A stretch of 64,000 nt of DNA from an alpha proteobacterium HIMB5 (GTDB lineage: Bacteria > Pseudomonadota > Alphaproteobacteria > Pelagibacterales > Pelagibacteraceae). Below the pieces are notes generated by a model that worked only from the letters and a program-made list of their open reading frames with translations, was not told the DNA's origin and searched no databases. This document shows positions 51,527 through 59,521 of this stretch, in pieces. The stretch is from positions 1 to 64,000 of the forward strand of contig CP003809.1 of assembly GCA_000299095.1 (NCBI GenBank), written 5' to 3'. Each line of letters begins with the position of its first letter. Positions within the stretch are counted from its first letter, which is position 1. The translations under genes were made by a program, and so were the position numbers.

Positions 51527-52398
51527 TAGAAAAATTTATAAGACAATATTTTATAAGCTAGTTTAGCTACCAAAAAATTATAAGAATTAAATCCTTTTAT
51601 TGGTGCTAGCTCATTAATATCAGCACCAACTATATTAGAATTTTTTGCTGCTATTCTTATGATATTTAAAGTTTCATCCCATAATAAACCACCTGGCTCA
51701 GGAGTACCAGTAGCAGGCATAATACTCGAATCTAGACCATCCACATCAAATGTAAGATAAACAGTTTTGTTTTTAATTAATTTCTTAAATTTTTTTAAAT
51801 CCCATCTAGGTTTATCTTTTGCCCAAAAAATGTTTATTCTGAATTTATTTTTTTTCAAAAAAGGTATTTCACTCTCAGAAATATTACGAATTCCGAATGA
51901 TATGATAGATACATTTTTGTGATCTAAACAACGTCTGATAGCTGATGCGTGAGAAAACTTCTCTCCATTATAGCTATCTCGAAGATCAGCATGAGCATCA
52001 AAATGTAACAGACAAATTTTCTTATATTTTTTTACAAATGGATCAATACACCCAGGAGTGATAGAATGTTCACCACCAAAGGTCATAGGAAAAAGTTTTT
52101 TATCTAAAATTTCCTTATTAACACTAGCCATTTTTTTTAAGGCTTTATTAATATTTTTGTCAATTTTAAAAGTCTCTAATGTTTTAATACCTATTTTTTT
52201 GTAGGGTTCACAATTGAGCTCTTCATCATAAAGCTCAACTTGATGAGATGCTTTAATAATCTCTTTTGGGCCATTTTTAGTACCACCACCATAGCTAACA
52301 GTTTTTTCAAGTCCAAATGGGACTATAACTACTTTTTCTCTAAAATTGAATTTATTATCAACTCCAAGAAATCCTTTTTTGTTTGAAAGATATTTCAA
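51523..52398 (-). CDS. speB: agmatinase/arginase-family ureohydrolase
   Basis: Binuclear manganese ureohydrolase. Ligands lie in GGEHS, HFDAHAD and TFDVDGLD (H133, D156, H158, D160, D240 and D242 counted from the longer ATG start at 52464). The TGTPEPGG loop is typical of agmatinases; arginases more often have a different residue pair there. The only ATG (52464) overlaps the upstream gene by 65 bases, so the TTG at 52398, one base after the upstream stop, is chosen (about 291 aa); GTG at 52449 is another option. It ends a three-gene polyamine unit. Substrate could be agmatine, arginine or a guanidino acid. Confidence 0.85.
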   Translation of the reverse strand: MKYLSNKKGFLGVDNKFNFREKVVIVPFGLEKTVSYGGGTKNGPKEIIKASHQVELYDEELNCEPYKKIGIKTLETFKIDKNINKALKKMASVNKEILDKKLFPMTFGGEHSITPGCIDPFVKKYKKICLLHFDAHADLRDSYNGEKFSHASAIRRCLDHKNVSIISFGIRNISESEIPFLKKNKFRINIFWAKDKPRWDLKKFKKLIKNKTVYLTFDVDGLDSSIMPATGTPEPGGLLWDETLNIIRIAAKNSNIVGADINELAPIKGFNSYNFLVAKLAYKILSYKFFY

Positions 52399-52399
52399 T

Positions 52400-53443
52400 T
52401 TAATTAAATATTTTTGAGAAATTTTTTCTTTCTCTATTTTTCCATTCACCCTTATGATAAGCATCGCTTGCTATCAAAGGTAAAACGCTAGTTGCTTCAG
52501 CAAAAACCATTTGTTCTTGTGTAACGTCTACTTTACCCCAAGAACTAGCTTCCTTTAAGGTAGAGCTACTACATGCTCCATCCCTAGAGTCAGCGACTGT
52601 TATTTGAACAGCATATTTATGCATCTCAACCTCTTTCCCAAGTAGCTCAGCACAAATTACAGTATCTTGAATAAAGTTTTTAGGCACACCTCCACCAATC
52701 ATAAAAAGCCCTGAACCTTTAGATCTTATTTTTATTTCAGTTAGTTCTCTAAATTCACGAATTGAGTCTATTGTGATATGTTTTTTTGGATTATTCTCTT
52801 GATGTATAACCAAACCAAAGCCAGCACTAGAGTCTGTAAATGCAGGACAAAAAATTGGAACATTATTGTCATATGCAGTTTCGATCAATGAATCTTTTTT
52901 AATTGAATTTTCTTTTAAGTATTTTCCCATTTCCCAAATAAATTCTCTTGATGTGTAACTTCTTGGCTCTAATGAGTCTGCAATTTCACATATTTTTTTA
53001 TCACACATTTGAAGTTCATCCTCATCAATGTATGTATCATAAATTCTATCTATGTAGTTTTTCCTTAGTTCTGTATCATCTTGAAATTGTGAACCTTGAT
53101 AGTGTTTAAAACCTAAAGCTTCAAAAAAATCCATATCTATGATTGAAGCTCCGGTTGCAACGATTGCATCGACCATATTATATTTCACTAAATCTTTATA
53201 AATATTCATACATCCTGCTGCAGATGTAGATCCAGCAAGAGTTAAAAAAATTGTACAATCTTTATCTTTTAACATTTCATTATAAATATTAGCGGCATTA
53301 GCAGTTTCTCTAGAAACAAAAGACATCTTTTCCATTGAAGAAATTATTTTTCTAGAATCAAACGAAGTAATATCAATATGTTCTACAGGATTTTTTAAGA
53401 AATCTTTCTTACTGTTGTGTCCTAACGGCTTATTATCTGACAT
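52400..53443 (-). CDS. deoxyhypusine synthase-like protein (probable homospermidine-type synthase)
   Basis: 347 aa deoxyhypusine-synthase fold. The NAD-binding segments FLTLAGSTSAAGCMNIYKDLV, DAIVATGASIIDMDFFEALG and MIGGGVPKNF are visible, and the catalytic lysine lies in EASSWGKVDV. Bacteria lack the eIF5A substrate of deoxyhypusine synthase; related bacterial proteins transfer aminobutyl groups between polyamines, for example making homospermidine from putrescine. Its position immediately downstream of a putrescine-forming decarboxylase (one-base overlap) and upstream of speB favours polyamine synthesis. The exact product is not readable from sequence. Confidence 0.85.
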   Translation of the reverse strand: MSDNKPLGHNSKKDFLKNPVEHIDITSFDSRKIISSMEKMSFVSRETANAANIYNEMLKDKDCTIFLTLAGSTSAAGCMNIYKDLVKYNMVDAIVATGASIIDMDFFEALGFKHYQGSQFQDDTELRKNYIDRIYDTYIDEDELQMCDKKICEIADSLEPRSYTSREFIWEMGKYLKENSIKKDSLIETAYDNNVPIFCPAFTDSSAGFGLVIHQENNPKKHITIDSIREFRELTEIKIRSKGSGLFMIGGGVPKNFIQDTVICAELLGKEVEMHKYAVQITVADSRDGACSSSTLKEASSWGKVDVTQEQMVFAEATSVLPLIASDAYHKGEWKNRERKNFSKIFN

Positions 53444-54627
53444 TAGGCAACTAATATACCTTGGTTACCACTTTTCTCAAACATGCTCATTATTGGTTTA
53501 TCTTCTACTTCATAAATTAAATCTGAATAGAAACCGTTGAATTGAGTTCTAAATGTTAAACCGTAAGCACCTAATTGTCCTAATTCAATATAATCATTCT
53601 CTTTTATGTTATTTGGCAAAAGGAAAGGTCCTTTCATGTAATCCATACTATCACAAGTAGGACCATAAAAATCGAAAGCAGTTAATTTTTTTGAAATAAT
53701 TTTATTTGATTGATCTTTAATCATCTTAGAAGGATAAACAATATTTGGAGTACCAGCATCAAACAATGTTCCATAAGTTCCATCATTAATGTAGAGTTTT
53801 TGTTTCTTTCTTAAGTTTACTCTTACGATTGTTGAACCACTTTCAGCAACTAGTGCTCTTCCAGGTTCACATATAATTTCTGGTAATTTTTCAAGTTTTA
53901 AGTTAGTTAATCCTTTTTTTATCTCTTCAAAATAACTATCTAAACTTTGAGGAATTAAATCTGGATAAATTGTTGGAAACCCACCACCTACATTAATATA
54001 GTCTGGTAGAATTTTAGTTTTTTTAATTATATTACCTATTTCTGAGATTCCTTTAGAGTATGAAATTGGATGCATACATTGTGACCCAACGTGAAAACTT
54101 ATTCCTATCTTAGCAGCATATTGTTTGGCTAACCTAACAAGACCAATTGCTTCAGAGCTAATAGCACCAAATTTTTTCGATAAATCTATTTCAGCATGTT
54201 CATTTGATACTGCAACTCTCACAAATAACTCTAAATCATTTGCGTTTTTAGTGCTTTCAATAATTTTTATTAATTCGTCTTTAGTGTCCAAAGAAAATGT
54301 TTTAACTCCATATTGAAAATATGCTTTTTCAATGCTTTCTCTAGACTTAACTGTGTGCATAAATGAACATTTAATGTTTTGATTTATACTTTTAATGCTT
54401 TTTATTTCATCTATTGAGGCCACATCAAATTGATCAATTCCACTCTCAATGATAGTTTTTAAAACTTCAGGGTGAGGATTAGTTTTGACCGCAAATAGAA
54501 TTTTACCTGGGAATTTATCTATAAAAAATTTTGAAGCAGTTTTTATCGATTCTCTCCTGATACAGTAAACAGGCTGTTCAGGCTGCAGTTGATTTATAAG
54601 CTCTTCAACTGATTTAAATTTTTGCAT
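53443..54627 (-). CDS. ornithine/lysine decarboxylase (fold III, PLP)
   Basis: 394 aa group IV decarboxylase. The PLP lysine lies in ILFAVKTNPHPEVL, the glycine-rich phosphate loop in NVGGGFPT, EPGRALVAES follows, and the substrate-binding YGPTCDSMD near the C-terminus provides the cysteine and aspartate typical of ornithine (or ornithine/lysine) decarboxylases rather than diaminopimelate decarboxylase. The ATG at 54627 is chosen: a strong GGAGG at 54640-54636 lies 8 bases upstream. The longer TTG start at 54642 would place that site inside the coding region. Makes putrescine or cadaverine for the downstream synthase. Confidence 0.9.
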   Translation of the reverse strand: MQKFKSVEELINQLQPEQPVYCIRRESIKTASKFFIDKFPGKILFAVKTNPHPEVLKTIIESGIDQFDVASIDEIKSIKSINQNIKCSFMHTVKSRESIEKAYFQYGVKTFSLDTKDELIKIIESTKNANDLELFVRVAVSNEHAEIDLSKKFGAISSEAIGLVRLAKQYAAKIGISFHVGSQCMHPISYSKGISEIGNIIKKTKILPDYINVGGGFPTIYPDLIPQSLDSYFEEIKKGLTNLKLEKLPEIICEPGRALVAESGSTIVRVNLRKKQKLYINDGTYGTLFDAGTPNIVYPSKMIKDQSNKIISKKLTAFDFYGPTCDSMDYMKGPFLLPNNIKENDYIELGQLGAYGLTFRTQFNGFYSDLIYEVEDKPIMSMFEKSGNQGILVA

Positions 54628-54635
54628 TTCATATG

Positions 54636-54640
54636 CCTCC
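54636..54640 (-). promoter_or_regulatory. strong Shine-Dalgarno site deciding the decarboxylase start
   Basis: GGAGG on the minus strand, 8 bases before the ATG at 54627, within a run of T residues. Such a complete site is rare in this window, where most genes have weak or no visible ribosome-binding sequence. Confidence 0.8.
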
Positions 54641-54778
54641 AAAAAAAATTTAATAAAAAAAAAGCTTTAAATTAATAAAACTTTCACATTTAACGTGCAA
54701 TTAGAGCAATATAGACTTGATGTAAAGCAAATAATTAAGTGTTGTAATCTGAGAATAAATCACCATATTACCCTAACT

Positions 54779-55342
54779 ATGAAAGAACAAGCTGTATTAA
54801 AAAACATCAATGATTTTGAGAATAAATCGTTGCTTTTAGTTGATGATGATAATCCTTTTAGAGAGCGACTTGCTAGAGCAATGGAAAAAAAAGGTTTTTC
54901 GGTTGTACAAGCTGAAGGTGTACGAAAAGGTATTGATACAGTCAAAACATCAAAACCAGGATTCGCTGTGGTTGATTTAAGACTGGGTGATGGAAATGGT
55001 TTAGATGTTGTAAAAGAAATTCAAAACTCTAACTCTGATAGTAGAGTAATAATGTTAACTGGTTATGGAAATATTCCAACTGCAGTAGCTGCAATTAAAG
55101 AGGGTGCTATAGATTATCTAGCAAAACCTGCTGATGCTGAAGACGTAGAAAAAGCTTTATTAGCTGATCCATCAAAAAGAGCAGCGCCTCCGGAAAATCC
55201 AATGTCTGCTGATAGAGTAAAGTGGGAACATATTCATCGTGTATTTGAGTTGTGCAATAGAAATGTTTCTGAGACAGCTAGAAGACTAAAAATGCATAGA
55301 AGAACTCTTCAAAGAATTCTTTCTAAAAGATCTCCTAAATAA
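54779..55342 (+). CDS. regA: redox response regulator RegA/ActR/PrrA family
   Basis: 187 aa from ATG 54779. Receiver domain with the acidic pair in LLVDDDNPFRERL (18-30), phospho-acceptor D66 in VVDLRLGDGNGL, T-loop MLTGYGN and lysine in LAKPADAEDV. It then has the family's short proline-rich linker (PPENPMSADRVKWEHIHRV) and a C-terminal Fis-type helix-turn-helix (NVSETARRLKMHRRTLQRIL). In relatives RegA controls respiration, carbon and nitrogen genes in response to redox state with sensor kinase RegB, which is not next to it here. An in-frame TTG/ATG-less extension to 54695 is not needed. Convergent with bioY. Confidence 0.93.
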   Translation: MKEQAVLKNINDFENKSLLLVDDDNPFRERLARAMEKKGFSVVQAEGVRKGIDTVKTSKPGFAVVDLRLGDGNGLDVVKEIQNSNSDSRVIMLTGYGNIPTAVAAIKEGAIDYLAKPADAEDVEKALLADPSKRAAPPENPMSADRVKWEHIHRVFELCNRNVSETARRLKMHRRTLQRILSKRSPK

Positions 55343-55886
55343 ATTTTCTAAAATTAATTATTTTTTTTGAAATTATTACCAACAAAGCTAGCTTAAATAT
55401 TTCTGCTAGTAAAAATGGATATACTCCAAACTCTAGTATTGGCTTATCCCATCCTATAAGTGTGCCTAGCCACAAAACACCCAAAATATAAATTGTTGAT
55501 ACAGATAATAACAGTTTAGAAATTATCTTTAATAGGTTGTCATTAGAACTTATTGTTCCAGCAATTAGTGTTGCTGATAAGAAACCAATCAAATATCCCA
55601 TTGTTGGACCAGTAAAGTAAACTAAACCCACACCTTTTTCTGGTGAGTTTGAAAAAACTGGTAATCCAACAATACCTTCAAATAAATATAAACTGACTGT
55701 TGCCAATCCTATTTTGTAACCAAATGCTAAACCCAATAACATTACAACAAAAGTTTGCATCGTCATTGGCACTGGATAAAAAGGAATTTTAATTTTGGCT
55801 GATATAGTTAAAGCTAACGAACCAAGAATTATTATTAAAAAAGTTTTTACAATTGACGATTGATTTAAATTTTTTACAACTTCCAT
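55335..55886 (-). CDS. bioY: biotin transporter substrate-binding subunit BioY
   Basis: 183 aa membrane protein with about six spans. BioY signatures are visible: ISAKIKIPFYPVPMTMQTFVVMLLG near 29-53, LYLFEGIVGLPVFS, GVGLVYFTGPTMGYLIGFLSA. BioY is the S-component of an ECF transporter but can work alone. No bioM/bioN or ATPase genes are adjacent, and no BirA-type operator is recognised upstream. Overlaps regA by 8 bases at their 3' ends. Confidence 0.93.
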   Translation of the reverse strand: MEVVKNLNQSSIVKTFLIIILGSLALTISAKIKIPFYPVPMTMQTFVVMLLGLAFGYKIGLATVSLYLFEGIVGLPVFSNSPEKGVGLVYFTGPTMGYLIGFLSATLIAGTISSNDNLLKIISKLLLSVSTIYILGVLWLGTLIGWDKPILEFGVYPFLLAEIFKLALLVIISKKIINFRKFI

Positions 55887-55941
55887 TAAATACTTTTACA
55901 GTTATTTTATTTAATAATCTACTTTTTTTAATATCCAAAAA

Positions 55942-55968
55942 TTTAGAATTATATAGAATAATTCTAAA
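55942..55968. repeat. 11-bp inverted repeat in the bioY-polA divergent gap
   Basis: Arms TTTAGAATTAT (55942-55952) and ATAATTCTAAA (55958-55968) are perfect reverse complements around a 5-base centre ATAGA. The element lies 25 bases before the polA ATG and contains a TATAGAAT-like -10 candidate at its centre. It could be an operator overlapping the polA promoter or a stem-loop in a short leader. The outer half-sites TTTAGAA/TTCTAAA resemble the Irr-box half-sites of alphaproteobacteria but are 13 rather than 3 bases apart. Confidence 0.5.
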
Positions 55969-55992
55969 AAGAATCTTTAATACCATTATTTA

Positions 55993-58764
55993 ATGAAAAA
56001 AAAATCTGAAGATCATTATTATCTAGTTGATGGTTCTGGATATATTTTTAGAGCTTATTATGCTTTGCCTCCACTAACTAGAAAAAGTGATGGTCTTCCT
56101 ACAGGAGCTGTTAGTGGTTTTTGCAGCATGTTATTTAAGTTGTTAGAAGATTCTAAATCAGATCAAAATTTGCAAAAGCCCACTCATTTTGCTGTAATTT
56201 TTGATTCTGCTAGAAAAACATTTAGGAATGAAATTTATAATGATTATAAAGCTAATAGATCAGAAGCACCTGATGATTTAGCCCCTCAATTTGAATACAT
56301 TAGAAAATCTGTTTTAGCTTTTAATCTTCCTTCTGTAGATCTAATTAACTATGAAGCAGATGATTTAATAGCCACTTATGTAGAACAAATATTAAAAAAA
56401 GGCTCAAAAGTTACAATTATCTCTTCTGATAAAGATTTAATGCAGCTCTATAAAAAAGGGGTTCGAATTTATGATCCCATGAAAAATAAATTTGTATCAG
56501 AAGAAGATGTAAAAAATAAGTTTGGTGTTGATGCCGATAAGGTAATTGATGTTCAATCACTTGCTGGAGATAGTAGTGATAATGTTCCAGGTGTACCTGG
56601 AATAGGAGTAAAAACAGCAGCAGAATTAATTAATAAATATGGAAATTTAGAAGAGTTACTAAAAAATGCTCATGAAATAAAACAAAACAAAAGACGTGAA
56701 ACGTTAATAGAAAACAAAGATAAAGCGATAATCAGTAAAAAGTTAGTCACACTAAACAACAAAGCGCCAGTAAAACAAAAATTAGAAGAATTTAAGCTTC
56801 AAGATATAGATAAGGAAAAACTATACTCTTTTTTGAGAGAAATGGAGTTTAACAGACTCTTAAGCTCCGCAATATCTGCTTATGGAGAAACTGGTTTTAA
56901 AAACGATAAAGTTGATTCAATTCAAAAAAAAGATGACAAACCAATATCTAATAAAAATTATAAATTAATTACAAAATTAGATGAAATAGACAAACTTGTT
57001 GGCGAGGCTGAAGAAGCAGGTGAATTTGCGGTAGATACTGAAACAAATTCATTAGATCCACATCAAGCTGAACTAGTAGGTATATCAATTAGCACAAAAA
57101 TTGGTAAAGCTAGTTATATTCCAATTGGTCATAAATCAAAAAAATATTTTAAAAAAGATGATGTCTTAAAAAAATTAAAGCCAATTTTGGAAGATAGTAG
57201 TATTAAAAAAATTGGTCAAAACATTAAATTTGATTTTATTATTTTCTACTATCAAGGAATTGTTCTTAATTCAATGGAAGATACTATGTTGATGTCATAT
57301 GTTCTAGATGCTGGAAAGAATAGACACAACATGGATACTCTTTCAGAATTACATTTAGGTCATAAAACAATTTCATTTAAAGAAATAGTAGGAACTGGAA
57401 AAAAAGAAATTAATTTTAGTGAGGTTGAAATAGAAAAGGCTAAAGATTATGCAGCTGAAGATGCTGATATTACTTACAGACTTTATAAAAAATTTAATAA
57501 GAGTTTGAAGGTTGAAAAATTAGTTAATATTTATGAGAATTTTGAGAAACCTCTCATTAAGATCTTAGCTTTTATGGAAATTGAAGGAATTAAAATAGAT
57601 AGTAAGTTTTTAAAGACTTTATCTATAAAATTTGAAAAAAAAATTATTAAGCTAGAAAAAGATATATTTAAAATTTCAAAAAAAGAATTCAATATTGCTT
57701 CTCCCAAGCAACTTGGAGAAATTATTTATAATGACTTGAAAATAGCAAATTTAAAAAAAACAAAGAAAGGTAGTTTTGCAACAAGTGCATCAGTCCTTGA
57801 AGATTTAGCATTTAAAGGACATGAATTTCCACAGCTAGTTCTTGATTGGAGACAAATATCAAAACTAAAAAATACTTATTCAGATACTTTGCCTGAACAT
57901 TTAAACAATAAAACAAATAGAATTCACACCTCATTTTTACTAGCTGCAACAACCACTGGCCGTTTAGCTTCAAGTGATCCTAATTTACAGAATATTCCTA
58001 TAAAAACAGAAGATGGAAGGGACATCAGGAAAGCTTTTATTGCTGACGGAAACAAAACTTTAATTTCTGCTGACTATAATCAAGTAGAAATGAGAATTTT
58101 AGCTGACTTGGCAGATGTAAGAGAATTAAAAAAAGCTTTTAAAAACGATATTGATATTCATTCATTAACAGCAAGTCAAATTTTTAATGTAGATATAAAA
58201 AAAGTAAACTCAGATCAAAGAAGAAAAGCTAAAGCTATAAATTTTGGAATTATTTATGGAATTTCTCAATATGGATTGGCAAAACAAATTAATGTTTCAA
58301 ACCATGAAGCAGAAGAATTTCTTAATGCTTATTTTTTAAAGTTCCCAGAAATAAAAATTTATATGGATAGTACAATAAAGTTTTGTAGAAAAAGTGGTTA
58401 TGTAAATAATATTTTTGGAAGAAGATCGCATTTTAATGCGATAAATGATAAAAATTATAATATAAGAAATTTTCAAGAGAGAGCTGCTATAAACGCACCT
58501 ATTCAAGGATCTGCCTCAGAGATAATGAGATTAGCTATGATAAGATTAAATGAGAAATTATCTGAGACTAAATATAAAGATTGCAAAATACTCTTACAAA
58601 TTCATGATGAATTAATTTTTGAGTCACCCAAGAAAGACGTAGAGAAAGTTTGCAAGTTAATCAGACAAGAAATGTCAAGCGTATCAGAAAGTGAGTTTCA
58701 TTCATTCTCAACACCATTAACCGTAGATGTAAATGTTGGTGATAATTGGGGTGTATTACATTAA
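55993..58764 (+). CDS. polA: DNA polymerase I
   Basis: 923 aa with all three domains. 5'-3' exonuclease (about 1-290: DGSGYIFRAYYALPPL, DYKANR, YEADDLIAT, SGDSSDNVPGVPGIGVKTA); 3'-5' exonuclease that keeps its catalytic acids (AVDTETNSLDP, and DADITYRL late in the domain), unlike many bacterial Pol I; and the polymerase with motif A DYNQVEMRILADL, O-helix RRKAKAINFGIIYGIS and motif C IHDELIFE. Works in repair and Okazaki-fragment maturation. Begins 106 bases from the divergent bioY. Confidence 0.97.
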   Translation: MKKKSEDHYYLVDGSGYIFRAYYALPPLTRKSDGLPTGAVSGFCSMLFKLLEDSKSDQNLQKPTHFAVIFDSARKTFRNEIYNDYKANRSEAPDDLAPQFEYIRKSVLAFNLPSVDLINYEADDLIATYVEQILKKGSKVTIISSDKDLMQLYKKGVRIYDPMKNKFVSEEDVKNKFGVDADKVIDVQSLAGDSSDNVPGVPGIGVKTAAELINKYGNLEELLKNAHEIKQNKRRETLIENKDKAIISKKLVTLNNKAPVKQKLEEFKLQDIDKEKLYSFLREMEFNRLLSSAISAYGETGFKNDKVDSIQKKDDKPISNKNYKLITKLDEIDKLVGEAEEAGEFAVDTETNSLDPHQAELVGISISTKIGKASYIPIGHKSKKYFKKDDVLKKLKPILEDSSIKKIGQNIKFDFIIFYYQGIVLNSMEDTMLMSYVLDAGKNRHNMDTLSELHLGHKTISFKEIVGTGKKEINFSEVEIEKAKDYAAEDADITYRLYKKFNKSLKVEKLVNIYENFEKPLIKILAFMEIEGIKIDSKFLKTLSIKFEKKIIKLEKDIFKISKKEFNIASPKQLGEIIYNDLKIANLKKTKKGSFATSASVLEDLAFKGHEFPQLVLDWRQISKLKNTYSDTLPEHLNNKTNRIHTSFLLAATTTGRLASSDPNLQNIPIKTEDGRDIRKAFIADGNKTLISADYNQVEMRILADLADVRELKKAFKNDIDIHSLTASQIFNVDIKKVNSDQRRKAKAINFGIIYGISQYGLAKQINVSNHEAEEFLNAYFLKFPEIKIYMDSTIKFCRKSGYVNNIFGRRSHFNAINDKNYNIRNFQERAAINAPIQGSASEIMRLAMIRLNEKLSETKYKDCKILLQIHDELIFESPKKDVEKVCKLIRQEMSSVSESEFHSFSTPLTVDVNVGDNWGVLH

Positions 58765-58773
58765 TTTTGTTGT

Positions 58774-58802
58774 TTGCCCAAATTAGAACAATTTAGTATT
58801 TT
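58774..58802 (+). promoter_or_regulatory. probable promoter and ribosome site of chvI
   Basis: TTGCCC (58774-58779), 17-base spacer, TATTTT (58797-58802), each 4 of 6. An AAAGGGG Shine-Dalgarno element at 58804-58810 precedes the chvI ATG at 58814 by 3 bases. The predicted start would overlap this site, so the leader would be extremely short; alternatively chvI is read through from polA. Confidence 0.4.
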
Positions 58803-58813
58803 TAAAGGGGTAT

Positions 58814-59521
58814 ATGCAAAAACAAACTATTGCTCTTATAGATGATGATAGAAACATACTTACAAGTTTAAGTATAGCCTTAGAAAAAGAAGGTTTTAAA
58901 GTTCAAACTTATATAGATGGTGAGAGTGCTTTAATAGGGTTAACAAGAACGCCACCAGATTTAGCTGTGGTTGATATTAAGATGCCAAAGATGGATGGCG
59001 AAGAATTATTAAAAAAACTTAGAAAAAAAACTTCATTGCCGGTAATTTTTTTAACTTCAAAAGATGATGAAATAGATGAATTATTAGGTTTAAAACTTGG
59101 AGCAGATGATTTTATAAAAAAATCAGGTGGTTTTTCCATTAAAGTTCTTATTGAAAGAATAAGAGTCCAATTGAGAAAAAAAGATTCAAATACAACGTTA
59201 GAAGAAAATAAAAGTATTATATCACACGGTAAATTAAAATTAGATCCTTCACAATTAGAATGTGAATGGGACGGAAAACAACTTCCTGATAAGCTTACGA
59301 CAACAGAATTTTTGATTGTTAAAGAATTAGCTAAAAGACCAGGAATTATAAAAGAAAGAGCGCAATTAATGGATATCGCTTATAGAGAAGATACAGATAT
59401 TGAAGATCGAACAATTGATAGTCATGTTAAACGTATTAGAAAAAAATTTAAAAAAGTTGATCCTGAATTCTCAGCTATAGAAACTAGGTATGGTAGTGGT
59501 TATAGGTGGAACGTTGGTTGA
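58814..59521 (+). CDS. chvI: OmpR-family response regulator ChvI
   Basis: 235 aa. Receiver domain with D54 as phospho-acceptor (VVDIKMPKMDGEELL), FLTSKDDEIDELLGLKLGADDFIKK, and a C-terminal winged helix (LTTTEFLIVKELAKRPG, DRTIDSHVKRIRKKF, TRYGSGYRW). ChvI partners the ChvG sensor in alphaproteobacteria, controlling envelope and acid/nutrient-responsive genes. The TGA stop overlaps the chvG ATG. The conserved position upstream of chvG and ahcY supports ChvI over other OmpR-type regulators. Confidence 0.92.
   Translation: MQKQTIALIDDDRNILTSLSIALEKEGFKVQTYIDGESALIGLTRTPPDLAVVDIKMPKMDGEELLKKLRKKTSLPVIFLTSKDDEIDELLGLKLGADDFIKKSGGFSIKVLIERIRVQLRKKDSNTTLEENKSIISHGKLKLDPSQLECEWDGKQLPDKLTTTEFLIVKELAKRPGIIKERAQLMDIAYREDTDIEDRTIDSHVKRIRKKFKKVDPEFSAIETRYGSGYRWNVG

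Noticed and set aside
54628..54778. Promoters for regA and the decarboxylase gene
   Set aside because: Several partial hexamers (TTGATG, TTTACA, TATATT) occur but none pair at 16-18 base spacing with good scores, so no specific site is claimed.
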